A stretch of DNA of 64,000 bases from Zoroaster sp. YZ-2022 (Eukaryota; Echinodermata; Asteroidea; Forcipulatida; Zoroasteridae): positions 10,736,041 to 10,800,040 of the forward strand of contig CM055835.1 of assembly GCA_029582265.1 (NCBI GenBank), read 5' to 3'. Under the pieces are notes generated by a model. That model saw only the letters and a program-made list of their open reading frames with translations, had not been told where the DNA came from and did no database searches. A program made the translations under genes and the position numbers. The first letter of the stretch is position 1. The number at the start of each line of letters is the position of its first letter. This document shows, piece after piece, positions 48,011 to 61,401 of the stretch.

Positions 48011-49649
48011 CTGGAAAAATAATAATAATAGAGATAACACATCACAGTGATATAACAATTATGTGTGTTATGTTTTATGAGCTGAATATTAAATGAAGAT
48101 ATTTCTACATATTTTTTGACATGAAGGCCTATACATGTACAAAGGGATTCACAACAGCCAATGTTCACTTTGAACCTTTGAACTGTCATGATTTATTATT
48201 CACTAATTATCAATATCATGTTTCAGAAAATAAACTAGGCTAAATTTAAATTGATGACAGCCAGTGAGTACATGTATAGCACATAATTTCAATGTATGAA
48301 GGTTTTAATAGCATAACATGTAGTTATGAGCCACTTTCTTTTTCTAGGAAAATTCAGTTAAGTGGAACATTTCTACATTAAATTATTATTCAAACATTTT
48401 GTTTAATGTTTGTTGAGGTATTACTAGGAGAGCAATTAGACAGTGAATAAAGAGATATTCTAATGCACTCATAGTTATAGAGATTTCCCCGCTTTCTAAG
48501 AGAAGGTCATCGGAAACTGAATAAAATTGATATTTCACATTAACTCATGGTTAATAACTTTTAAGGTTTGCTGAAATAGAAACTCCTAATATAATTATTT
48601 CATAGCTAGGGCTGTGCCGGGTATCTGGGTATCCAGATACCCAACAGAAACTGTCATTACCCGGTTCCATTTTTCGGTTCCAATTACCCATAAACGACTT
48701 TTTAATATTCGGACTAAACATTTGAGCATTGCAAACAGAAATCTGTGACTCTTGAACAATGTAATGTTTACACTTTTACTGACAATTATCTTTAAATTCA
48801 AAAGATTATACTCCAATAAAGCCTTTGTAGTATTTTACCAACATTTGCCATATATTTTTCCTCCAACTGTTTGTGATACATTGTATCCAATCATTAAGAC
48901 TGCTTTAAATGTTTTAAATTACAAAGCCCATAAAGATCTCGTCAAGCTTCTATGGCCGGCTGGAAATCTATGGAACTTCACTTTGGGATTCTGTAAAGCA
49001 TTCATTAAAGACACACTCTGGCAATAATTCTGGTCTATAGCTGTCTGCCAGACAATTGAATTTAACTCTTAAGCAGAATTTCCCAAATTAAAGATGAAGT
49101 TGAAGGAGTACATTTATTAATGTTACTAGCAGACGACTGATGACTATATGAAAACATAACAACCCTTTATGCTGCTACCCATGCCATGATTATTGAACCT
49201 CCACTGATGTGTTGCATTTACATACTTAAACAGCAGTGTGTTCTTTCTGCAAATTGACTGAATAATTAAGCCGCATGAACCAATGCATTTTTAGACGTTT
49301 GCTTAAAAACTAACAAAAAATTGAGAGTCAAATGATATTTTAGTTGGTATTATGGATGTCTAATAAGTCATAACAATAAATAAAGTCTTTGTTAAAGAGT
49401 GGTTTAGAATATCTCTTTAAGTTCACTTGCAATCCTACAGGGGTATTGTCTCTGTTTGGGGATGTTGTTTCTTTTTTCACTTGTTATATATATATTTTTT
49501 GTTTTTGTTTTTGCTTTGTGAATTTGACATGTAAAACTTAAAAAATTTGTTGAAATGAAATGTACTGGACCACAGTCTTGTTTTTACACAGCATGCACTG
49601 TACTACACTACATGCTATTGAATGCATAATGTGTACATAAGAAACTTAC

Positions 49650-50958
49650 ATCCTTGTATTGGAATGGTTCTTTTCTGATGTCCCTTGGTGCTGCAGATTA
49701 CCACTCTATTGTTACCACAGTCTGCCACTGCAATCTCATCACCAGGTTGACAAGCAGCAATACCCCAAGCCACATTGAATTCTCCTGAACCATCTCCCTT
49801 TTTGCCAAATTCACCACACAGCTCCCACTTGGTTTCCTGCAGCTCCACCTTGCCAAGATTGATATCACCAACCCTCTGACTCTCCTTGAATCTCAGATGA
49901 AGAAGCTTGTGATCAATTTTGGGAAGACTTTGACTGCTGAGAAATTTCAAGTCCTTGCTGATAGTGGGATAGAGTGCAAGGAAGTCAGGATCTGATGAAT
50001 TGTTGGTGACATATTTGGCGGTCTCCAGTGAATGCTGTATTTGTTGTGAGATTACACTCACTGTTTGCTCATATTCATCCAATTTGTTGTTATGATCTTT
50101 GTGGAGGTTTTTTATTTCATCAATGATGCGACTCTCTTGAGCTGTTACCTCAGCCCTGATCTCATCAGCTCTGTTCTTCACCTCTGCCATGGTTCTCTCA
50201 ACTGTGATGCCCAGTTTGTCTTTCATTGTTGAGGCAGTTGCTAGAGATTGTTCAAGTTCCTTGAGAACTCCTTCAAGGGGAGTAAAGAATTGAGCCAATG
50301 ACTGTTTATATGTGGATGAGGCTTGGTTGCAATCAATATACGCATGTTGTGGTTTACAGTGGTCTAGGACAGAGCAAGCTTGGCAAATCAACTTGTCACA
50401 TGTTACACAGTAGAACCGTGTCACTTCACCTTTATGAATGGTGCATTCGGGTTGAAGATTTGTCTTTTTCTCTTTTATTGCTACCTTCCCCTGAATAAAG
50501 TCTTCCAAAGTAGCAATGGTATGATTGGACGATGCAGGAATTTTCTGATGTATTTTGTAGCAGTTTCCGCAAATATTCATAAGGCAGTCCAGACAGCGAT
50601 GTGTAGCCTCATTTTCCTCATTGCATAATTCACAGGTAAGCTTTGTGTTGCCTGATGAGCTGACCAACTTCTGTTGCAATGTGATCTCCTCAACAAGACC
50701 AATTAGATAGAAGTTTGTCTTGAGGCCTGAAACACCCATCGTAGGAAGTTGTGTCTCCCGTCGACACAAAGGACAAGGAATCATGACAGCATCCTTGTAT
50801 TTGGTAGTGTGGTATTCATCTAAACAGTTTTCACAGAAGCTGTGGACACAGTCCAGTATTTTGGGTTGTCTGTACACCTCTTTGCAAATACTGCACTCAA
50901 GATGATCCTTGCTGATTTTCTCTAGAGCTGAACCCAATGTTGGTTTAGAAGTAGCCAT
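49650..50958 (-). CDS. TRIM-NHL gene B, exon 1 (RING, B-boxes, coiled coil)
   Basis: ATG at 50958 in the same context as gene A; donor GTAAGT after 49650. With exon 2 the product is 642 aa. RING Cys/His are all present. Residues 1-99 differ from A at only two positions and the coiled-coil/linker (about 207-380) at two, but residues 100-207 (both B-boxes) differ at about 31 positions plus one inserted Ser, and the first NHL blade at about 13 of 35. All zinc-binding residues of the B-boxes are kept, so the changes look like variation of an exposed surface rather than decay. Confidence 0.9.
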
Positions 50959-53134
50959 TTCTATAGATCTGTTTATAAATGATGTATGGAATGAAATGTA
51001 AAATCAGACTCAATATCAGGCTCACATCAGGTAATGCAACAATAAGTTTGTCACAAGTGTTTCAAAGGTTATTTGACTTTCAGAAAAAAGATTCAAATTA
51101 TATTTGAGATAAATTTTTCAATAAATCTTGTTACAATATTTACTGTAGTATCAAATTATTTTTCATGTTCTCATGAAAACAAATTTCAATGTCAATTTTC
51201 GAAAAGGAAGGCATTTCCTGGGAGGTGCTTATCCCTCCATACCAATAATTTAGCCTTGTTTTGGTCAACTATCAAAGGTTAATATTAAAGATGTATTGTG
51301 TACTAATGCTGACAAAATACTGGAGATTTAAATTGTGTTTGGTCACCAAAGTTGTGAACTTTAAAACCAGACATCTAACAAAAAATCCAGTTAAACATAT
51401 ATTGACAGAATGATTAAAACCGAAATTGAATGTTACATCCTCAATTCATTACAATGATTAGGTTTTCACTTCATCTACATGTATTAGTATACATACAATG
51501 TCTTATTTAATTTCTTAAAACTTTAGTGAACCAACAACAAATCAATATTAAATAAATATCTCATATAAAAACTTATTTTCTTCAAATTTTACCAAACATT
51601 TTCAAACGTTCCTACTTAAAGATGCATCGCCAGTGTTATTTGGTATTTTAACAGCAATTTCCAGCAATTATGCATTGCTATTTTACTTGTGAAAGGAAAA
51701 AGCCTGGTTTTACAGTAAATATGTACCAAAATTAATTGATGTTAGGTCCCCTCATAAATTCTTACTTCTATACCAAGATGCGGACAACTATTGTTTTTTA
51801 AATTTCTAATTTCAAAGTTGTTTTTTTTATTTCTAAAAGGAAATTGCCGATAAAACACAGCGATACATCTTTAATCTCCAGTGTGTATTGTGGACCTGAT
51901 TTGTCTCAACTATCATTTAACTTGTATCATATAGATATGTTTCAACAAGAAGACAATGTCTTATAATACATCATACACTGAATTAGAATTTCTAAACTGA
52001 GTTCAATATTCATTACAGGATTTTGTGATCCCACAACCTTGTGGATGTACCGTATGGTAAAACTCAATCTGCTGAGTAGATGAACAAAATCATAATCACT
52101 ATATTCACTGTCCATAGAAGTCACTCCAAACATCTAAACAAACATGACAAATGTTAGCTTACCTCATAGTGGTTTTACTTTGTTTTATTGAAGCCAGTTG
52201 AACACAAAATAAAGTCAATTTTTATTGTTGAAGACAGAGCAAATGATGCTACATGTAACGTTAGGGCGGATCCCAAACAAAATGGCGCTTGACAAACACA
52301 GTTCAGTTCCTGGTAGAGTACGTGACAAAGTCATTAGGTCATAGGTCTACCTGGCTGATATGTACAGTACACAGTGAATACAGTGTACCATAATTGTTTG
52401 ACTCAATGACATTATGCATATTGAACTTCATTGTGAAAGTTCAGCTGTGTTGCATGATGTTGTATATAATATCGTATCCTGCTTGTGTTGTAAAGTGTGA
52501 GTATAATCTACAGGATAGTATCCCATAGATTATACCATAGAGTAAGGTCCTTGCTATATGATTATACTCACACTTGTTAATACAATACAAATACTAACTT
52601 CTCTCTGACTTTTACCACTGCTGATAACTGCACTATTCATGACTGATAGGTGACTTCTCTGTAAATAATAACCAAAGCCCTTGTTGAAACACTGAGACAC
52701 AGTGAGACTGATTCCTTGAAATGTCTGAGAAAGCTCTGACCACTGCCCAGCATTGTCAGGCTCTCATTGGTCAGGAGTTGCTAAATCCAGTTGCATTGTT
52801 ATAAGTTTCTGGTCAATTCTCATAGGAGCAGTGTGATAAATTCATAGTCCCATTTAACCCATTGCCCTACACCCTTACATCATTGACTCTTTACTCTATG
52901 GGAGCTATAGAACTATGCTCAATATTTAATCATAGATCATTTTATTATTACAATAAACATGATCAAATGTGAGTTACTTCATTCTCATATGTTGATATTG
53001 ACCAATATTTGGGTTTGTGATGTGTCACCAATTCACTGTGATATAGATTTAGTGCAGGTAAAATGTACTTTATTTTAAAATGAAAATTCCAGATATTGAA
53101 TTTGTACTATTTGTTTCTCTCTAATTTTTTTTAA
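50959..53134. other. Upstream and spacer of unit II
   Basis: First ~950 bp matches the upstream region of gene A. It carries the empty sites of the LINE (~51915) and of the TIR element (52109-52111), and the small hairpin at 52493-52575. No gene. Confidence 0.55.
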
Positions 53135-53350
53135 AGGGACAGTATCGTCACGATCAGAGCAGATTTTCAACAGGGCATGGAATCAGCGTTCTTGTTTAAG
53201 ATGAACACAGTGACTGAAAATTACTGATTCATTTATGTAGCAGCAACAGTAATATGACCTTATCATGTGGAGTATTATTTTCAGTCACTGAGTTAATCTA
53301 AAACTAGCACTCAGATTCCATGCCCTGTTGATCGTGATGATATTGTCCCT
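53135..53350. mobile_element. Palindromic TTAA MITE, unit II
   Basis: Same element and same site as 42528-42743, flanked by TTAA (53131-53134 and 53351-53354), so it was present before the duplication. Confidence 0.75.
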
Positions 53351-53614
53351 TTAATTAAGAATGAAACTGTCAGAAGTAGTTTGTAATTTTAAGAAATGCT
53401 GTAGTCATGACTCAGGACAATGATACTGTGGAGTCAATTGAGAAAAAATGTTTAAATGTTTTACAGAAAACATTGCAGTAAATGTTCTATTTTGTTCATC
53501 TTTTTTAATGCAAGTACTTGAGATATAATTTATATTTGAAGTTAGCTGTCATATAATAATTTGATCATTTTGTGTTCATGTCATTACCAATGCTGTACCT
53601 TCCCTTTAAACATT

Positions 53615-53690
53615 GCGGTGACACCATGTGAAATGCTCAATTGAGTAGTAATTAGTTCTGAAAAGAACTGGAGGTTACAACTCGACGTTT
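53615..53690 (-). mobile_element. Truncated Penelope-type fragment, unit II only
   Basis: Begins GCGGTGACACC like the others and stops inside the hammerhead at CGACGTTT, so only the part downstream of cleavage plus the AAACGTC remains. Unit I has GTTGTGTAAGTTC at this place instead, so the insertion postdates the duplication and removed a few host bases. Confidence 0.6.
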
Positions 53691-55324
53691 TATTTGAGAT
53701 GCACCAGCTGCATCTGTGTTTCTGGATGCAAATTATTCCAGTTTTTGGAACAAAAAGTTTTTTATATTTTTACAACAAAATCAGGAGAGCATTCATGAAT
53801 GGGAATAAAAGAGTGACACTTTGTCTTGACCTCAGGATAAATACCCCTGGGTTGTGGACATGGGCAATTAAGGACATTACCTATGGTTTGCTGGTTGTTT
53901 ATCCCTGTGGCCGTGACACAATCTGTCTTTATCCTGTGATCAACACCATGCATTGAATTTTGAATCCAATTGTCATGTTTTGAGTTAAATATTTCTGTTT
54001 CTAATTGTTATTCCCTCAGCAATGTTGAATTGTCATGTTTTGAGTTTAGAGCAGCAGACATTCAACAGGGCACGGAATCGGTGTCCTAGTTTAAGATTTA
54101 CTGGCTCATTTATGCAGCAGCAACGATAATATAACCTTATCATATGGGCTATTATTTTCATTCAATTAGTTAATTTAAAACTAGTACTCCAATTCCATGT
54201 ACTGTTGATCGTGATACTGCCCCTTTAAGCTAGGGAGATGTGGGGTCATGAAACCTTGTGTGATTATATTAATATTCTAACTTGATCTCATGGTCATGAA
54301 AATGTTGTCTCTTATTGGCTTGAATCATAACAATATTTAAATTCTTTTAAAACAATCTTCTTACAGATTATTCTGGTTGGGTAGTCGGAATAACATGATA
54401 GCTTCAATGTTGTAGCATGCTGCCCTCTTTCTGTCAGCAATGACCATGATAACATCAGATTGTGTTGTAGCTCGTTGTACAGGATGTGTCAACTTGTTCA
54501 GGGATTTTTGTGAAACTTGATGGTAAGTTTCTATGATACTTGATGGTAAGCATGTTCAATATCAGTTTGCAAAAGGTCATTTTCAGGAAATTTTTGTTCT
54601 TAGACAAAAATCCCTCATGCTAAAAGAACTGATATTAGAGTTTCATTAATGCGGAGAATGATTCTGTGCATGAGCAGATTCAGGATCTTGAAAATGACAC
54701 GGCAAAAAAGACGAACACTCAAAAATGTATAATAAATTTACATGCACGGTGATAAAAGATGAGGGGAGGTGTAGATGATCCTTTGACCCCTAGATCCACC
54801 TATATCCTATGCTATGTTAGAATCAAAACTTCACACCTTCCTAATGTTTACAATATCTCTGTAATTTATGTTTGAACTCAAGCATGTTTTGTGTAGATGA
54901 AATTGAAACCACCATTTAATCATCACGATAGAATTCTACAAAATCAAATTGATGTCACCAAGTAAGTTTAATTCTAACATCATATCCAAAGACATGACTT
55001 CTTGATATTAAATTGTTTTATTAAACATTGTAGTGAATGTTTTCTTTAATTTTACAGTAGGTCAACATTTACAATATACATTGTGGAAAATGTCAATTTT
55101 AAGACAAATTTGTGTAAATATATTCAAATTCATTTTGATGATGGTGAACCAGTAATAAAATTCAACCCATGGTATACAACAAAGAAATGAAACTGATTCA
55201 AGTTATACATTTATAGATATGATTTATTCACATCATTTACTTTATTCACAACATTAGATTTGTACAATATTTTATTTTGATTAGATCTATGTACATGCAG
55301 AGAAGCTTTATGGATTGCAATATG

Positions 55325-55517
55325 GGGCAGGGCAGTTTAACAACTGCCTTGTTCTGAACTAGTTACCCTCCCAGTCCTATTAGCACCGTGAAGAGGCTGG
55401 TTATAAACTGTCTTGTTTAGGGGTGCGAGGGCTGGTTCTTCAGTGTTGAGTTATTGTAACAACTCAATGACTTGCTAGCCCCCACCTTGGCCTTGTGTGG
55501 AGCGATTTGCATAAAAA
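55325..55517 (+). mobile_element. 193-bp retroposon-like insertion with A-rich tail
   Basis: AATATG at 55319-55324 and 55518-55523 is the target duplication; unit I shows the empty site at ~44820 (GATTGCAATATGAATGAC). The insert starts GGGCAGGGCAG, ends GCATAAAAAA and is GC-richer than its surroundings. No tRNA A/B boxes are evident, so the parent RNA is unidentified. Confidence 0.7.
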
Positions 55518-57162
55518 AATATGAATGACAAGTAAATTAAATCTTATTGAAACTAAATTTAACTTAATCAACAATCACATAATAATAGTCAATAAATCAA
55601 AAGTCTCTAGATGATATACCAGTAATTAAAGGAGAGATTGTGAAACAAATATCCTTGAAAGTCTGCAAATGAATATTTATGTTGAAATTCATCAGCAAAG
55701 AAACATTAGAGCACAAGTTTGAGGTTTTCAGTGGCTTGAAATTTAGTTACTCCATTGAGGAATGGACAAATTGTGGAATTACAAAACAATAATAATTTCC
55801 TTAAAGGGAGGTTACACATAGTTTTACATATAATGTACTTGGTGTAAAGTTGATGATGGAATCAAACATCTCTTGAAATCTTTCTGTCTGAGGAACTATA
55901 TAAATACAAATTTATGAAATCATTTCTTGACTGAATTTCTGACTGAATGAGACACAAATATTATAATAAATACAAACAATTTAAAGGTATTTTCACTATT
56001 TTGACATTAAAGACACAACCTCATTAAGCTGAAACTTTCACAGGTTGGTTGATAAATGCAGATCTTGAAAGTAAGCAAACTTGTAGAAGAAATTTAGCAA
56101 AAGTGTAACACTCCTGTACAAATACATTCATTCAGAAATAAATTGGATTGACCTTATTAAGAAGGTGCATTAGATTCCAACAATTGATAAAAAGTACACA
56201 AGACTTGAATATAAACATTACATAGTATCATCATGTCACCAGGAATTTCATTATGAGTTGAACATTTGTAAATGTATTCAAATGTTCACGTTATCATACA
56301 AATTGTTTTTGTTTGTTTTTTAGAAAAGAAGTGGCATCTTTACTTCTTCATTAAAATATAGAATCCAAATCTAGAAGGAGGTTTGTTCATATCCTTCAAA
56401 CCTCCCTGGTGATTCACATGAGTATGATGAACTGTAGCAACTAAATAAATGACAGTATAATGAAGGTCATTACCCTCATTGAAGACTCTACAAGAGACTG
56501 GATCCACATGGAATCATGCTCATATATATAGATAATGTACAGTGCTTAGTATTTATATCAACCAACTTCTACAAGGTATAATTACATGACAAAATACCCA
56601 AAGCAGGGAGGAGGGGGCTTCATCCCTCAAGGCACCTCACACCCACCGGATCTGCCATTGGAAGTTATTGGGACTTGGGACATGAAAACCTCAAAACAGT
56701 TGGTTCATTGCAATATATACAATTAAGCTTATTACACAATTGATGAAGATTATCATTTGTAAAAGTGTTCAATATATAATGTATAAAGCTAATTATGAAT
56801 GCTTATTTTTAAAAGTGTATAATAATCATATATGTTGAAAAGTAAATTTACATCAAGACAAATGAAGCTCCTCTTTTGTAATTTCACAAATTATTATGTC
56901 AAATTAGTTGCTCATTTATGATATTAAGAGTCATGGGTTTCCTGAAGGTAATTTCTGTCTGGAATGGGACAGAAATGATTGCATATAAACCTACAGTGCT
57001 TTGGTTAGAAACTGTGAATGAGATTTCACAACTTGTTTCCAAATGAAACATTGACTGGTCAATTGTTTATATGCAATTCTTGATTGTCATTTAGTATTCA
57101 TGCACATGATGACATTTTACAAACAGTGTATCAAGAATGTACTATTCATTTTTTTTCCTCAG

Positions 57163-57297
57163 GTTGACAGCATGACAACCCTTCTAATTGACCTGATCAG
57201 GAGGTCAACAGAAACAGTCTCAGCAAAAACATCCTCAACCAAGAGATCAGCTCAGGATGCTCCAACAAAAGGCAAGAGGAAAAATAGACTTGTATAA
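57163..57297 (+). CDS. Putative terminal exon, plus strand, unit II
   Basis: Copy of 46467-46607 with the acceptor TTTCCTCAG. Two compensating indels change the middle (RRSTETVSAKTSSTKRSAQD) but restore the frame for the basic tail, ending KRKNRLV and stop. Keeping the stop and tail is weak evidence for coding. Confidence 0.35.
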   Translation, partial: VDSMTTLLIDLIRRSTETVSAKTSSTKRSAQDAPTKGKRKNRLV

Positions 57298-58066
57298 GGT
57301 GCAGCTCAGGTGTAGAATATAACCTTTCCATTATGCAACTCTGTACAAGGGTGGATCCAGAGGGGGAAAAGAGAGGGTATAGACCTTTCTTTTGCTATGT
57401 CACAATTGTAGTTTTTGTCAACTGGTGATTGGCAAACAATGGATGACCATCAGTGAAAACAAAGAAAGTATTGACAAGATATTGACATATGAATAATTAA
57501 AGAGTAACATTTACAAATCAACAGACAATGCCAAAAGCAAAATGAAGGGAATTCCCTCTTAAAGATGGATCCAAAAAAAATTCACCAGTGATTCATGGCA
57601 ATTTTTTTGTCTGAAAATAACTATTTTCCTTTTAAAAAGTCATCAAAATATGCAGAAATTACAAATTAAATATAAAAAACATCAGAGCCATGTTTACAGT
57701 GATAAAGTTATGAAATGAATTGATGGCAGGACCTGTCATTAATTCATTTGAAATATAAGATAAACCATGCTTCTTGGACATTTGTCTTGTGAAATATTTA
57801 TCACCGATATTTTACTGGTAATTTTGTTTTCATCAAAACAGCAATAATTTCCTGAGTGAAGGATTTCATTGTCAATGAATTGTATATGCTCTGTATCTCT
57901 TGTCATGTCAAACATTAATTAATAAATGATACAAGATTAATTCTATACAGTGACATTGATACTCAAGATTTCCCATTACATGTTTGGGTAACATATCTTG
58001 AAGAGGACATTTCACCATTATGATGATGACAAGGGAGATTGCCAGTCAGCAGCATGTTGGATTACA

Positions 58067-58687
58067 TCACATTATGTGATATATCTTCACTGAGTCGCAG
58101 TCTGCTGCTACCAGCTGATGCCCATCTGCAGTGAATGTGATTCCCATGGGGCAGTACAGACCCTGAGCTATACATGAGATGAATGTACCATTATCATCAT
58201 AATGGTGAATATGACCAGTGTTCTCATCCTCATTGCACAGTGCAATGTATATGCCTGATCTGTCACAGCTAGCATACACCATTGCAGCATTGAACTTCCT
58301 GACCATTGATTGTTGGTTTGATTGTGAGTAATGATGTACCATTGCTATCAACAATGTCTACTTGGTCATTACCACTGACTACAACTCTATTATTATTATC
58401 AATGGCCAGGAAGCAAGGTGCTGTCTGGACTGGCATAGTGTGGATGAGCGAGCCATCAGTGGGGCTGTGCTCGCTCACCACCATCCTCTTCACATCACCT
58501 TTTATGATGTTACCCTTATTATTTACTGCTACACTCCAGAGGGACACTGCTGTCTTCCCTACCTCACTATGAGGCACTGTGTGGAAGTCAAAGGCAAGTG
58601 TGCCATCATTGTTGTACATCTTGATGACATTGTTGGTGTCGTCTACAACCACTAAGTGATTGTGTATAGCTGCAATGTCACGTGGAT
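58067..58687 (-). pseudogene. TRIM-NHL copy C, exon 2, frameshifted
   Basis: Matches exon 2 of A and B. A 4-bp insertion (CAGCTAGCATAC for CAGCATAC, ~58268) breaks the frame after NGVC. Blade-edge residues differ again from both copies (LYCPMG, AADCDS, LCNEDEN, VQCCNG), so the copy diversified before or while it decayed. Confidence 0.75.
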
Positions 58688-60393
58688 CTGGAAAAATAAT
58701 AATAATAGAGATAACACAGCACAGTGATATAACAATTATGTGTGTTATGTTTTATGAGCTGAACATTAAATGAAGATATTTCTACATATTTTGACATGAA
58801 GGCCTATACATGTACAAAGGGATTCACAACAGCCAATGTTCACTTTGAACCTTTGAACTGTCATGATTTATCATTCACTAATTATTTCAATCAATGTCAT
58901 GTTTCAGAAAATAAAATATGTTAAATTTAAATTGATGACAGCCAATGAGTACATGTATAGCACATAATTTCAATGTATGAAGGTTTTAATCGTGTAACAT
59001 GTAGTTATGAGCCACTTTCTTTTTCTAGGAAAATTCAGTTAAGTGGAACATTTCTACATTAAATTATTATTTAAACATTTTGTTTAATGTTTGTTGAGGT
59101 ATTACTAGGAGAGCAATTAGACAGTGAATAAAGAGATATTCTAATGCACTCATAGTTATAGAGATTTTCCCTCTTTCTAAGAGAAGGTCATCGGAAACTG
59201 AATAAATTTGATAATTTCACATTAACTCATGGTTAATTACTTGAAAGGTTTGCTGAAATACATGTAGAAACATCCTAATATAATTGTTTTATAGCTATAG
59301 GGCTGTGCCGGGTATCCAGGTATCCAGATACCCGACTAAAACTGTCATTACCCAGGTACATTTTTTGGTTCCAATCAGCCGTAAACGACTTTTTAAAATT
59401 CAGACTTAACATTATTTTGAGCGTTGCAAACAGAAATCTGTAACTCTTGAACAATGTAATATTTACACTAGTATTTTACCAACATTTGCCATATATTTTT
59501 CTCCAACATACATTGTATCCAATCATTAAGACTGCAAAGGGCCTGACAGTGGCTGCTTCAAACAACTTATCACACCAGCAGCATATGAGGGAATATTTGC
59601 CTAATTGTTTGCAGTAATTGGATTAGTGGGGCAATTGCATGCTGATCATGATCGGGTAATTTATAGCTTGTTATGAGAATACAGGGACCTGACGTAAACG
59701 GATGTTCGATGTTGGAGATACGACGTATTGCATTATACGAATGAAACATGCGCCAGACAGTGCCACATGAGGAAACACACGCAGACAGCGGGCACAGGTT
59801 CAGGGTCAGGTTCAGATTCTGGTTCGGGTAATGTAACGGCGCGGACTATGGCTGCAGTATGGCAGAAAAGATTGGGAAAAATGCTGAAATAACCTTTTCC
59901 TCCTCTGGCACAGAAACATTGGGATTTCTAAGGGCAGCCAGGACATGCCACCGGGGATAACATCCGGAGCCAGGGAACCCATAGGTACCGGCAAACACCC
60001 ACGACAATACACATGTATGACAAACACAAGAGAGGTGGCCTGAGTTGTGCTCTTATAATGTAAGATTATTTTGGTGCGGCCAAAATCATGTCCTAAAAAT
60101 CATAATCCAAAAGCCAACATAAAGGGATATCCTTATTTAGAAATCTCAAAATCAGGAAAGTCGGTGTCAATCTTTGTTTACATTGGCAATGCGGCGCGCC
60201 GTGTTGAGTGATGGAAAACAAACTTATCAAGATTATGTGTATGTGTTGTGTACCTGCAATTAATGCTCAGTTTACTGATACACATGAACATCTGTCATGA
60301 TTTTCCATCAATATGAGAAATTTGACCATTCAATGGATAATTTGACATGAAGTACCAGGAGGTAATTTTTAAGTTATTTATGTACTCTTTTGT

Positions 60394-61401
60394 TTACTTT
60401 TATTCAGAGTAACTTTTAAACTGGTCAGATACCACTTGATCATTTGATCTGTCAATTTATAGGGTATGTCAATGAGTTGTTTGCTTTTATTCAGAGTAAC
60501 TTTAAACTGGTCAGATGCCATGATCATTTGGTCTATCAATTCATAGGGTATGTCAATGATTTTAATTCAGGTAACTTTAAACTGGTCAGATGCCATGATC
60601 ATTTGGTCTGTCAATTCATGAGTGTATGTCAATGAGTTGTTTTTTATTCAGAGTAACTTTAAACTGTCCAGATTCCATAATCATTTTTTCTTTCAATTAA
60701 TAGGTTATGTCAATTTTTTGTTTGCTTTTATTCATACTACTTTAAACTGGTCAGATGCCATGATCATTTGGTCTGTCAATTCATAGGGTATGTCAATGAG
60801 TTGTTTGCTTTTATTCAGAGTAACTTTAAACTGGTCAGATGCCTGATCATTGATCTGTCAATGCATAGGGTATGTCAATGAGTTGTTTTTGCTTTTATTC
60901 AGAGTAACTTTAAACTGGTCGGATGCCAGATCATTTGGTCTGTCAATTCATGGGGTATGTCAATGAGTTGTTTCTTTTATTCCAGTAACTTTAAACTGGT
61001 CAGATGCCATGATCATTTTGGTCTGTCAATTCATAGGGGTGTGTCAATGAGTTGTTTACTTTTATTCAAGGTAACTTTAAACTGGTCAGATGCCATGATC
61101 ATTCCGGTCTGTCAATTCATAGGAGTATGTCAATGAGTTGTTTTGCTTTTATTCAGAGTAACTTTAAACTGGTCCAGATGCCATGATCATTCATTTGGTC
61201 TGTCAATTCATAGGGTATGTCAATGAGTTGTTTGCTTTTATTCAGGTAACTTTAAACTGGTCAGATGCCATGATCATTTGGTCTGTCAATTCATAGGGTA
61301 TGTCAATGAGTTGTTTGCTTTTATTCAAGGTAACTTTAAACTGGTCAGATATATGATCATTTGGTCTGTCAATTCATAGGGTATGTCAATGAGTTGTTTA
61401 T
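60394..61401. repeat. 84-bp minisatellite, about 12 copies
   Basis: Same unit as 33307-33565, expanded fourfold and with many small indels. It lies in the intron of copy C. Confidence 0.85.

Larger units (their letters stand above)
47252..57930. repeat. Tandem segmental unit II (TRIM-NHL gene B)
   Basis: About 10.7 kb, starting ACAAGATTAATTC and ending before the same sequence at 57931. It lacks the LINE and TIR insertions of unit I and so preserves their empty sites, but has its own 193-bp insertion (55325-55517) and a Penelope-type fragment (53615-53690). Confidence 0.85.
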
